A stretch of DNA of 64,000 bases, from positions 124,001 to 188,000 of the forward strand of contig NZ_JACYFK010000005.1 of the NCBI RefSeq assembly GCF_014855515.1. The letters are read 5' to 3'. Positions within the stretch are counted from its first letter, which is position 1, and each line of letters starts with the position of its first letter. A model generated the notes under the pieces. It did no database searches. It was not told the origin of the DNA and saw nothing but the letters and a program-made list of their open reading frames with translations. Source of the DNA: Euzebyella marina (GTDB lineage Bacteria > Bacteroidota > Bacteroidia > Flavobacteriales > Flavobacteriaceae). Position numbers and translations under genes: made by a program. This document shows, piece by piece, positions 44,603-52,446 of this stretch.

Positions 44603-46348
44603 ATGAAAACAAATAGAAATACTAACAGATTGATAATTGTATTGGTGACCATGCTTGGTTTTGGTTCGTCTTGCAGCGATGAGTTTTTGGAGGTCCCTCC
44701 TACTGGTGTACTAGCGGACGCCCAAGTAAGCACTGCCGATGGAATTGACGGACTATTGATTGGTGCATACTCAATGTTGAATGGGTATCTTACAGGAAAT
44801 AGAGGTTCTACCCCGAATAATTGGTTAACTGGATCTATACTAGGAGGTGATGCCAATAAAGGTACTGATCCTGGTGATGGGGCTAATTTAGCTACTTTTC
44901 AAAGGTTTCAAGCTGATGCCACTTTTGCTGAAGTTAATGAGTTATGGAAAGCTCGGTATGAAGGAGTAAATCGCTGTAACGTAGTTTTGAGAACAGTCGC
45001 GGAAAACATAGATGTTCTGACTGCGGAGAAAAGTACCAGTGTTCAAGCACAAGCAAGAATGTTGCGAGGTCACTTTTATTTTGATTTGAAGAAGCAATTT
45101 AATAATATAGTTGTTTTTGATGAAAATGTGCCAACAGAAGAAATTCCGAACATTCCGAATAATGGAGACGCTTGGGCCCAAATTGAGGCAGATTTTCAAT
45201 TTGCCTATGATAATTTGCCCGAACAAACCGATGCAGGAAGGGTAAACAAATGGGCCGCTGCCGCCTATATGGGTAAAGCAAAGCTATATCAGGGCAAATT
45301 TGACGAAGCAAAAGATTGGTTCGACGATTTTATAGCTAACGGCGTTAACTATAATGGTGAAAAATTCGCTTTAGAACCTAGCTATCCACAGATTTTTAAT
45401 GCAGAAAATGACAATCATAATGAAACAGTTATGGATGTCGAATCTTCTAATGCCACAGGAAGTGTAAATAACTCAAACTGGTTTGATGACTTGAACTATC
45501 CATATCTAACAGGTGTTGAAGGGCCAGGTGATTGCTGTGGTTTCTTTCAACCTAGCTTTGAATTGGCCAACTCTTTCAGAACTACTCCAGAAGGTTTACC
45601 ACTTCTTGATAAATCTTATAGAGATTCCGAAAATGAACTTGTTACGGATATGGGTGTTGCTTCCACTGCTGATTTTACGCCCGACAGTGGTCCTTTAGAC
45701 CCAAGAATTGACTTTTCTATAGGTAGAAGAGATATCCCCTATTTAGGTTGGAAACCTCACCCTGGTCAAGCTTGGATTCGTGTTCAGAGCTATGGCGGCC
45801 CTTATTCTCCTAAGAAATTTGTTTACTATGCCGGTCAAGATGGATCATTTACTGATACCAGCTCATGGACAAGGGGTTACGCTACTATGAATTATCCTAT
45901 CATTCGTTATGCCGATGTACTTTTAATGGCTGCGGAAGCAGAAATAGAAGCTGGAACCTTAGAACAAGCAAGAACTTATGTAAATTTAGTTCGGGCAAGG
46001 GCTGCAAACTCAGAATTTTGGATCAAGAACGATGATGGTAGTGATGCCGCCAACTATGTTATTGCCGAATATCCCGAATCGCAATTTGCAACTCCTGAAT
46101 CTGCAAGAGAGGCAGTATATTTCGAAAGAAAACTTGAGCTTTCAGGCGAAGGACACAGATTTTTTGATTTAGTTCGTTGGGGTATTGCTGACGAAGAAAT
46201 CAATGAATATCTTGATTACGAAGTACAATATTTACAAAGTGCTTATTCCGGTGCTCAATTTACACCTGGCAAAGATGAGTATAGAGCTATTCCACAAACT
46301 CAACTAGATTTACAACCTGGAGTACTAACTCAGAACCCTGGTTATTAA
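44603..46348 (+). CDS. RagB/SusD-family nutrient-binding lipoprotein
   Basis: The 581-residue protein has a lipoprotein signal (lipobox GFGSSC, Cys about residue 24) followed by SDEFLEVPPTG, the classic start of mature SusD proteins. The N-terminal half contains the TPR-like helices (LLIGAYSMLNGYL, MLRGHFYFDLKKQFNNIVVF, KWAAAAYMGKAKLYQGKFDE) and the C-terminal half the PIIRYADVLLMAAEAEIEAG and YFERKLELSGEGHRFFDLVR motifs. It sits on the outer surface as the lid of the SusC transporter and binds the substrate. It ends at a strong terminator and is probably the last gene of the susCD transcript. Confidence 0.95.
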   Translation: MKTNRNTNRLIIVLVTMLGFGSSCSDEFLEVPPTGVLADAQVSTADGIDGLLIGAYSMLNGYLTGNRGSTPNNWLTGSILGGDANKGTDPGDGANLATFQRFQADATFAEVNELWKARYEGVNRCNVVLRTVAENIDVLTAEKSTSVQAQARMLRGHFYFDLKKQFNNIVVFDENVPTEEIPNIPNNGDAWAQIEADFQFAYDNLPEQTDAGRVNKWAAAAYMGKAKLYQGKFDEAKDWFDDFIANGVNYNGEKFALEPSYPQIFNAENDNHNETVMDVESSNATGSVNNSNWFDDLNYPYLTGVEGPGDCCGFFQPSFELANSFRTTPEGLPLLDKSYRDSENELVTDMGVASTADFTPDSGPLDPRIDFSIGRRDIPYLGWKPHPGQAWIRVQSYGGPYSPKKFVYYAGQDGSFTDTSSWTRGYATMNYPIIRYADVLLMAAEAEIEAGTLEQARTYVNLVRARAANSEFWIKNDDGSDAANYVIAEYPESQFATPESAREAVYFERKLELSGEGHRFFDLVRWGIADEEINEYLDYEVQYLQSAYSGAQFTPGKDEYRAIPQTQLDLQPGVLTQNPGY

Positions 46349-46365
46349 TCAAATCCAATTTTTAT

Positions 46366-46397
46366 AAAAAGCTGCCCCTTTTGGGGTGGCTTTTTTT
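46366..46397 (+). terminator. Intrinsic terminator of the susCD operon
   Basis: The hairpin AAAAAGCTGCCCC / GGGGTGGCTTTTT with a TTTT loop pairs completely if two U-G wobbles are allowed, and it runs into seven Ts. It lies 18 bases after the susD stop. Confidence 0.85.
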
Positions 46398-46425
46398 GTT
46401 TCTTGCAGAGGCTTTGCCATATTTG
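46395..46425 (+). promoter_or_regulatory. Candidate promoter of the FG-GAP/ASPIC-UnbV lipoprotein gene
   Basis: TTTG (46395-46398) and CATATTTG (46418-46425, one mismatch to TAnnTTTG) are separated by 19 bases. The -33 element uses the last bases of the susD terminator T-run. The leader to the ATG at 46462 would be about 30 bases. Confidence 0.45.
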
Positions 46426-46461
46426 CTTAAACTTTCAATTTAATTTCGATAATATTACTAG

Positions 46462-49400
46462 ATGAAGCAATTCACGAATAAAGTAAGGCTAGGTTTTTAC
46501 ATTTTCGCATGCCTCGCGTTCATCCACTGTAAAGAAAAAAAGCCTACTTCTAGGTTCAGTTTGGTCGATTCAAAAGATTCAGGTATTATTTTCAACAATC
46601 AACTTACTGAGAACGACTCTATAAACATCATCGATAACGAATTCGTTTACAACGGTGCCGGAGTCGCTCTAGGAGACCTGAACGGTGATGGCTTAGATGA
46701 CATCTTTTTTGCAGGAAACCAAGTTTCAAATAAGTTATTTTTAAATAAGGGCAATCTTAAATTCAAAGATGTTTCCCTTGAATCAAAAATAGAGAAGCGA
46801 GATACGCTTGAATGGTCTTCAGGTGTTTCACTTATTGACATCAATACTGATGGCAAACTTGATATCTACGTATGTAATACTTTTAGGAAAGAAGAACACT
46901 TACGAAAAAATTTGCTCTATATCAACCAAGGTAACAACCAAGAAGGTGTTCCGTATTTCAAGGAGGAGGCGGAAACTTATGGAATAGCAGATGATACTTA
47001 CTCCTCACACGCACAATTTTTTGACTTTGACCAAGATGGCGATCTAGACCTTTTTATCGGGGTTAATCGAATTGAAGGTATTGATCCTACCCAGTTTAGA
47101 CCACTTGATGATGACGGTACATCACTAAGCAAGGACAAACTCTATGAAAACACCTATAATGACAGCCTTCAAAAACAGGTCTTTATTGATGTCTCAGATA
47201 AGGCCGGAATTAAATACCATGGCTACAGTCACAGCACCATCATTAATGATTTCAATCAAGACGGCTGGTTAGATATTTATGTAGCGAATGATTTCTTAAG
47301 TAACGATTTGGTCTACATCAATAACCATGATGGCACATTTACCAATAGAGCAAGAGAGATGTTCAAACATTTCAGTCTATCATCAATGGGTAGCGATATA
47401 GCCGATATAGATAATAATGGCACTTTAGAGCTCTATACTACAGAAATGCAGCCTTACTATAACAAGAGAAAGAAACTTTTTCAAGGGCCTAGTAGCTACC
47501 AAAAAGAGATTTTTACAAAAAAGTACGATTACGAAAAACAATATACCCGCAACACCTTACAGACCAGCCAAGGGGTCAACCCCGATACCGGTCTCCCCAT
47601 TTACGGAGAGATAGCAATGCACTCCAATGTAAAAGAAACTGATTGGAGTTGGACACCACTTTTTGCCGATTACGACAATGATGGATTGCAAGATCTTTTT
47701 ATCACAAACGGATTCCCCAAAGACGTAACGGACAGAGATTTTGGCGATTTCAAGGCCGCCGCCAGCAGATTAGTAAGTAAACAAAAACTTATTGACGCTA
47801 TTCCTGAAATAAAAATTCCAAATTTCATGTTTAGAAATTCTGGTCACTTGCAGTTTGATGATGTTACCGCTTCATGGGGGCTTAACTTCCCGACTTATTC
47901 GAGCGGAGCAGCCTATGGAGATTTAGATAATGATGGTGACCTAGACCTAGTAGTCAATAATATTAATGATAATGCCCTTCTACTAGAAAACCATACACAA
48001 GAATTAGATGGTGCCAACCACTTCTTAAGAGTGTTTTTAAAGGGATCAAATAAGAATCCTGCTGCTATTGGAACATTTGTAGAAATTTTTTCCGATAGTA
48101 TAAGACAGAAAAAAATGCTCTTATCTGGGCGGGGGTATTTATCGCAACCAGAAAATATACTTCACTTTGGCCTAGGAACGAAAGACCAAATAGACAGTTT
48201 GCAGATAACATGGCCAAATGGGTTAAAACAGATTGTTACCAATTTCGGTATGGATACATTGCTTACTATTTCTTATGACGAAAGCAAAACCATTTCCAAG
48301 TCTTCTATTACTCAAAACAATCAGGCGATATTAAAAAATGTTGGAAAGAAGTATAATTTAGAACATTTAAGCAGAGATCATGACTTTATCGATTTCAACT
48401 TTCAAAGAACCATACCCCATAAGTTTTCACAATACGGACCATCCATAGCGATTGGTGATATAAACGGTGATTTCCTTGATGACATGTTCGTGGCAGCCAG
48501 CCGAAACTTTGAACAAAAATGGTTTATTCAACAAAAAGATGGCACTTTCAAACAAGAAGGTGTCGCCTACAAAAAATCTGAAAAATTGGAGGAGGAAGAT
48601 GCAGGTACCTTGCTCTTTGATGCAGATAATGACGGTGATTTAGATTTGTACATTGCCAGAGGTTGTGCCCAGTACCCTGAGGGTCATGATTATTATCAAG
48701 ACTTGCTCATGATCAATGATGGCAAAGGCAACTTTGAACAGTTGGATAATGCTTTACCCCATATGAAGGCGAACGCTTCAGCGGTAAAAGCCGCAGATTT
48801 TGATAGAGACGGCGATCTTGATCTCTTTGTAGGAAGCAGGGTATTACCATTTACCTACCCAAAAGCTGACCGTTCGTACATACTGCGTAACGATAGTTCT
48901 AGCGATGAAATTAAATTTACAGATGTCACTCAAGAAATAGCAACCGAATTATCATATCCTGGGCTGATCAGTGATGCCTTGTGGACGGATTTCAATGGTG
49001 ATTCTTGGCCTGATTTAATTTTGGCCGGTGAATGGATGCCTTTGAGATTCTTTAAAAATGACAGAGGGAAACTAAGAGAGATTACTGAATCTACAGGCTT
49101 GGCCAACTATCTTGGTTGGTGGAATAGTTTGGCCTCAGCCGATATAGATAATGATGGAGATATAGATTATATCGCGGGCAATGTGGGTGAAAACATCAAT
49201 TTTAAAGCGACCAAAGATGAGCCGGTCAGGGTATATGCAAAGGATCTGGATAACAACGGAACAGTAGACCCGTTAATTTCTTATTTCTTACGGGATAGCG
49301 TCGGTGTGAAAAAAGAGTATTTGTACCACCCGTGGCAAGATGTAACCAAGCAATACGTAGGCATTCGAAAAAAGTTCAATTCGTTTGGAGATTTTGGAGA

Positions 49401-50043
49401 ATCGACCTTGCCTGAAATGTTTTCTGATGGCCTTTTGGATGATGCTACCGTTCTATCTATGAATTATATGAAAACCTCATGGATTGAGAATCTAGGCGAT
49501 GGTCAATTCAAAATGCATGCTTTACCTGTCGAAACACAACTTGCTCCAGTTTATGGCATTCTGCCCTACGATTTCGAATCTGACGGAAACATCGATTTAT
49601 TCCTCATTGGAAATGACTTTGGCATGGAGGTGCAACAAGGTCCCGCAGATGCCCTTGTCGGCGTGTCATTAAAAAATAATGGGAAAGGCAAATTCAGCAC
49701 CCTACCATTAGAGAAAAGTCATTTTTTTGTACCGCGTGATGGAAAGAGTATTGCATCTCTAAATATTGCCAATTCTAGTAATCTAATTATTGCTTCACAA
49801 AACAATGACTCCCTAAGAACTTTTGAGCCGAACATTAAACTTCAAAAACAACTTATTCGCCTAGAGAACAACGAAGTGAAAGCAATACTTCACCTTTCTA
49901 GCGGAAAGACACAAATTCGCGAATTCTATTGGGGCTCTACTTTTCAGTCGCAATCCAGTCGTTATATTGAGCCTTCCGAATCGATTCGAAAAGTTGAATT
50001 ATTCAATAATAATGGCGAATTGACCAGAACATTGGAAGATTAA
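46462..50043 (+). CDS. FG-GAP/VCBS repeat lipoprotein with ASPIC/UnbV domain (CRTAC1-like)
   Basis: This 1193-residue protein has a lipoprotein signal ending in FIHC (about residue 23). Two arrays of FG-GAP/VCBS beta-propeller repeats, each with a calcium-binding DxDxDG loop, flank a central ASPIC/UnbV domain (about 545-615, LLSGRGYLSQPENILHFGLG and WPNGLKQIV). The first array holds DLNGDGLDDIF, DINTDGKLDIY, DFDQDGDLDLF, DFNQDGWLDIY, DYDNDGLQDLF and DLDNDGDLDLV; the second DADNDGDLDLY, DFDRDGDLDLF, DFNGDSWPDLI, DIDNDGDIDYI and DFESDGNIDLF. It is probably a calcium-stabilised surface protein. Proteins of this kind often sit beside SusC/SusD in Bacteroidetes; I infer a binding or accessory role in the same uptake system. 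No catalytic site is seen. Confidence 0.88.
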   Translation: MKQFTNKVRLGFYIFACLAFIHCKEKKPTSRFSLVDSKDSGIIFNNQLTENDSINIIDNEFVYNGAGVALGDLNGDGLDDIFFAGNQVSNKLFLNKGNLKFKDVSLESKIEKRDTLEWSSGVSLIDINTDGKLDIYVCNTFRKEEHLRKNLLYINQGNNQEGVPYFKEEAETYGIADDTYSSHAQFFDFDQDGDLDLFIGVNRIEGIDPTQFRPLDDDGTSLSKDKLYENTYNDSLQKQVFIDVSDKAGIKYHGYSHSTIINDFNQDGWLDIYVANDFLSNDLVYINNHDGTFTNRAREMFKHFSLSSMGSDIADIDNNGTLELYTTEMQPYYNKRKKLFQGPSSYQKEIFTKKYDYEKQYTRNTLQTSQGVNPDTGLPIYGEIAMHSNVKETDWSWTPLFADYDNDGLQDLFITNGFPKDVTDRDFGDFKAAASRLVSKQKLIDAIPEIKIPNFMFRNSGHLQFDDVTASWGLNFPTYSSGAAYGDLDNDGDLDLVVNNINDNALLLENHTQELDGANHFLRVFLKGSNKNPAAIGTFVEIFSDSIRQKKMLLSGRGYLSQPENILHFGLGTKDQIDSLQITWPNGLKQIVTNFGMDTLLTISYDESKTISKSSITQNNQAILKNVGKKYNLEHLSRDHDFIDFNFQRTIPHKFSQYGPSIAIGDINGDFLDDMFVAASRNFEQKWFIQQKDGTFKQEGVAYKKSEKLEEEDAGTLLFDADNDGDLDLYIARGCAQYPEGHDYYQDLLMINDGKGNFEQLDNALPHMKANASAVKAADFDRDGDLDLFVGSRVLPFTYPKADRSYILRNDSSSDEIKFTDVTQEIATELSYPGLISDALWTDFNGDSWPDLILAGEWMPLRFFKNDRGKLREITESTGLANYLGWWNSLASADIDNDGDIDYIAGNVGENINFKATKDEPVRVYAKDLDNNGTVDPLISYFLRDSVGVKKEYLYHPWQDVTKQYVGIRKKFNSFGDFGESTLPEMFSDGLLDDATVLSMNYMKTSWIENLGDGQFKMHALPVETQLAPVYGILPYDFESDGNIDLFLIGNDFGMEVQQGPADALVGVSLKNNGKGKFSTLPLEKSHFFVPRDGKSIASLNIANSSNLIIASQNNDSLRTFEPNIKLQKQLIRLENNEVKAILHLSSGKTQIREFYWGSTFQSQSSRYIEPSESIRKVELFNNNGELTRTLED

Positions 50044-50069
50044 AAAGATATCCTCCAAAGAAGAAGAAG

Positions 50070-50092
50070 AAAAGCCCCAAATTGGGGCTTTT
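50070..50092. terminator. Bidirectional intrinsic terminator
   Basis: AAAAGCCCC and GGGGCTTTT form a perfect 9-base stem with a 5-base loop between the convergent FG-GAP lipoprotein and sulfatase genes. It serves both directions and touches the sulfatase stop codon at 50093. Confidence 0.85.
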
Positions 50093-51571
50093 TCAATACT
50101 CATTAGGGTGTTTATAATCGCCGTAACGATATTTAATGGTTCTTTTTAATGGTATCTGCATGCCGTCAGTAGCTTCTAACCAATCGTAAATAGCTGTAGA
50201 CATTTCTTTAACGATTTCCTGTTTGTCGGGATCGGCAATCAGGTTGTACATTTCATCAGGGTCATTTTCCAAATCGTATAGTTCGTTTCGGTCCCAGATA
50301 CCCTGAAATTTCATGTATTTGTATTTGTCGGTTCGCATACCAAAAACTGTTGGTGTCATTGGAAAATCGTATTCCCAAAAATATTCATAGAATACTTCTT
50401 TTCTTGATGACTCCTTTTCCCCTGAAAGGATTGGAATAAATGAAACCCCCGGCATATGCTCAGGTTTTTGAACACCGGCTTCGGCTAAAACGGTTGGGCC
50501 AATATCAATATTCTGTACCATAGCTTTAGGCTTCACTCCTCCCTCAAAAATATCAGGACATCTAACCAATAGCGGTACTTTTACCGATTCCTCATAAAAA
50601 TGCCTCTTGTCGATAAGGCCATGTTCGCCCCAACTAAAGCCGTTATCACCCATATATATTACTAACGTAGATTCGTCTAGGCCTTCTTGTTTTAACCACT
50701 CCATTACGCTACCTATACTTTCGTCCACCCCCAGAAGAGTCTCACAATAATCGACCACCATTTCGTGAATATCACGATTCTCATGGTACATATAATCAAC
50801 CCCATGCCAACTGACCCGTTGATCAGCGACCCATTGGGGCCATTTCAAATCTCTATACTTTCCTGTTTTGGTTTGGTCATAAGTTGATGGCAAGGCAATT
50901 TGTTTGCCCTTATACCTGCCTTTATGCCGGCGCGCAGGTTTAAATGCGGCATGTACCGCCTTATGTGAAAGGTAGAGAAAGAAAGGCTTCTTTTTATCCC
51001 GATTGTCAAGCCACTCCAAAGCGTGATCGGTAAGTAAATCGGTAATATAGGTAGAATCTTTATAAGCAACTCTTTCGCCGTTAATATTTAGGGTGGGGTT
51101 GTAATATACGCCTTGGCCAGGAAAACTTTCCCAATGACTGAAACCTGGTTGGGGTTCATCACCATGGTCGCCCATATGCCATTTTCCAAAAAAACCCGTC
51201 TGATACCCTGCTTTTTGGAGATACTGGGGAAAATAGGTGAGATTACCGGGATCTGGCGCCTGATTATCGACGATGGTGTGGTTATGTGAAAATTGACCTG
51301 TTAAAATTGATGCTCTACTGGGGGAGCATAAAGAAGTAGTAACAAAGGCATTGGAAAAGTAAGCGCCTTCAGAGGCAAGCTTATCCATATTTGGGGTTTC
51401 CAACCACGGAACCTTACCAGTGAACCCCATGTAGTCATACCTATGATCATCGGTTAAAATAAAGATGACATTTCGACGTTTCTTTTTAGTCTTAAGCATG
51501 GGGTCAGTTTTTGCTTGGAGCTGCATTGGTGCAAATACCATAAAAACAAGCCAAAGTTTGATGAAGTTCAT
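50093..51571 (-). CDS. Sulfatase, FGly-type (S1 family)
   Basis: The 492-residue exported enzyme has a signal peptide (MNFIKLWLVFMVFAPMQLQA) and the alkaline-phosphatase-like sulfatase fold. FILTDDHRYD supplies calcium-binding Asp residues, LCSPSRASILTGQ carries Cys82, which must be converted to formylglycine, and GFFGKWHMGDHG, YLSHKAVHAAF and YMGDNGFSWGEHGLIDKRHF complete the active site. The Cys in C-x-P-x-R needs a formylglycine-generating enzyme encoded elsewhere. The neighbourhood of the motif (SRASILTGQFSHNHTIVDN) recalls GlcNAc-6-sulfatases, but I would not fix the substrate. It lies 27 bases after the esterase gene on the same strand and next to the susCD locus, which suggests a sulfated glycan or ester as target. 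Confidence 0.93.
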   Translation of the reverse strand: MNFIKLWLVFMVFAPMQLQAKTDPMLKTKKKRRNVIFILTDDHRYDYMGFTGKVPWLETPNMDKLASEGAYFSNAFVTTSLCSPSRASILTGQFSHNHTIVDNQAPDPGNLTYFPQYLQKAGYQTGFFGKWHMGDHGDEPQPGFSHWESFPGQGVYYNPTLNINGERVAYKDSTYITDLLTDHALEWLDNRDKKKPFFLYLSHKAVHAAFKPARRHKGRYKGKQIALPSTYDQTKTGKYRDLKWPQWVADQRVSWHGVDYMYHENRDIHEMVVDYCETLLGVDESIGSVMEWLKQEGLDESTLVIYMGDNGFSWGEHGLIDKRHFYEESVKVPLLVRCPDIFEGGVKPKAMVQNIDIGPTVLAEAGVQKPEHMPGVSFIPILSGEKESSRKEVFYEYFWEYDFPMTPTVFGMRTDKYKYMKFQGIWDRNELYDLENDPDEMYNLIADPDKQEIVKEMSTAIYDWLEATDGMQIPLKRTIKYRYGDYKHPNEY

Positions 51572-51598
51572 AAGTTAATTGAGTTGGATTAAATCGTT

Positions 51599-52333
51599 TT
51601 AGTTTAAATTCTCTCGTGATTGTTGCATCAACCATTCGTAAAGTTCTTCGGTATTGTATGCCTGCACCCAAGAATCGTGGCCAACTCCAGGGTATTTGGT
51701 GAATCGAACATCATAGCCCATCGATTTCAGCTTACCGACCATCTCTTCCGACTCACTGATGGGTATCGATTCATCTTCTGTGCCATGAAAAACCCAAATG
51801 GAAGTTTTCTTGTCAATCCATGCGGCATAGGGCGCCGGGGCCATACCGCAAACGATAGCTAATGCAGCGAATTTTTCAGGATATTGAACGGCCATCTCCC
51901 ATGCCGCTCCTCCACCCCTACTAAGGCCTGTAAGCAGTAACCTGTTTTTATCTATCCTATTATTCTCAACAATAGTGTCAAGAAGTTGGGCCAAAGCCCT
52001 GGTATTCCACCATTTCTTTCGGTGTGGATTTTGAGGTGCCAGTATCAAAAATGGAAACTTTTTGCCCCTGGCAATCAATTTTGGTGGTCCGTTTCGCTTT
52101 ACGGTTACCAAGCTATCACCAGATTCTCCTCCCCCGTGCAAAAACAGTAATAACGGAAACTTTTTATCCGGCTCATCTTCATATTCTTCTGGGTAATAAA
52201 GATAATAGTCAAAATTTTCTTTAGTAACCGTTTCTTGTCTTGCATCAATGAGACGTGAAGACGATTGCGAAGCGCAACCTTGGGCAAACAATACTAAAAT
52301 CAGGAGCAATACTAGAATTCTTGTTTTCAACAT
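51599..52333 (-). CDS. Alpha/beta hydrolase lipoprotein (esterase-like)
   Basis: I take the ATG at 52333, because it opens a lipoprotein signal (MLKTRILVLLLILVLFAQGC); the longest frame begins 32 codons earlier without a plausible signal. The 244-residue product has the alpha/beta hydrolase fold: LLLFLHGGGESGDS (oxyanion hole), nucleophile Ser in LTGLSRGGGAAWEMA, acid Asp in VFHGTEDESIPIS and His in YPGVGHDSWVQAY. It resembles the feruloyl/acetyl esterase and PHB-depolymerase-like group. It is anchored in a membrane, and its gene stands directly upstream of the sulfatase, so I infer deacylation of the same substrate. The exact ester is unknown. Confidence 0.85.
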   Translation of the reverse strand: MLKTRILVLLLILVLFAQGCASQSSSRLIDARQETVTKENFDYYLYYPEEYEDEPDKKFPLLLFLHGGGESGDSLVTVKRNGPPKLIARGKKFPFLILAPQNPHRKKWWNTRALAQLLDTIVENNRIDKNRLLLTGLSRGGGAAWEMAVQYPEKFAALAIVCGMAPAPYAAWIDKKTSIWVFHGTEDESIPISESEEMVGKLKSMGYDVRFTKYPGVGHDSWVQAYNTEELYEWLMQQSRENLN

Positions 52334-52392
52334 AGATGATGATTTGGGGAAAAACCGCAACCACGTTAAAGTACAAAGAAATAAAAATAGGT

Positions 52393-52426
52393 ACAAAAAA
52401 GAAACGGATGCCCTTTGGCATCCGTT
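52393..52426 (-). terminator. Intrinsic terminator of the giant adhesin gene
   Basis: AACGGATGCC (52403-52412) and GGCATCCGTT (52417-52426) form a perfect 10-base stem with a 4-base loop. On the minus strand it is followed by TTCTTTTTTG, so it ends the giant gene, whose stop codon lies about 20 bases upstream. Confidence 0.85.
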
Positions 52427-52446
52427 CAAGATTTAGTTTTTAAAAT

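Noticed and set aside
41207-50043. Classical polysaccharide utilisation locus for a named glycan
   Set aside because: SusC and SusD are clear, but no glycoside hydrolase, lyase, HTCS or sigma/anti-sigma regulator is present, so no substrate can be named.
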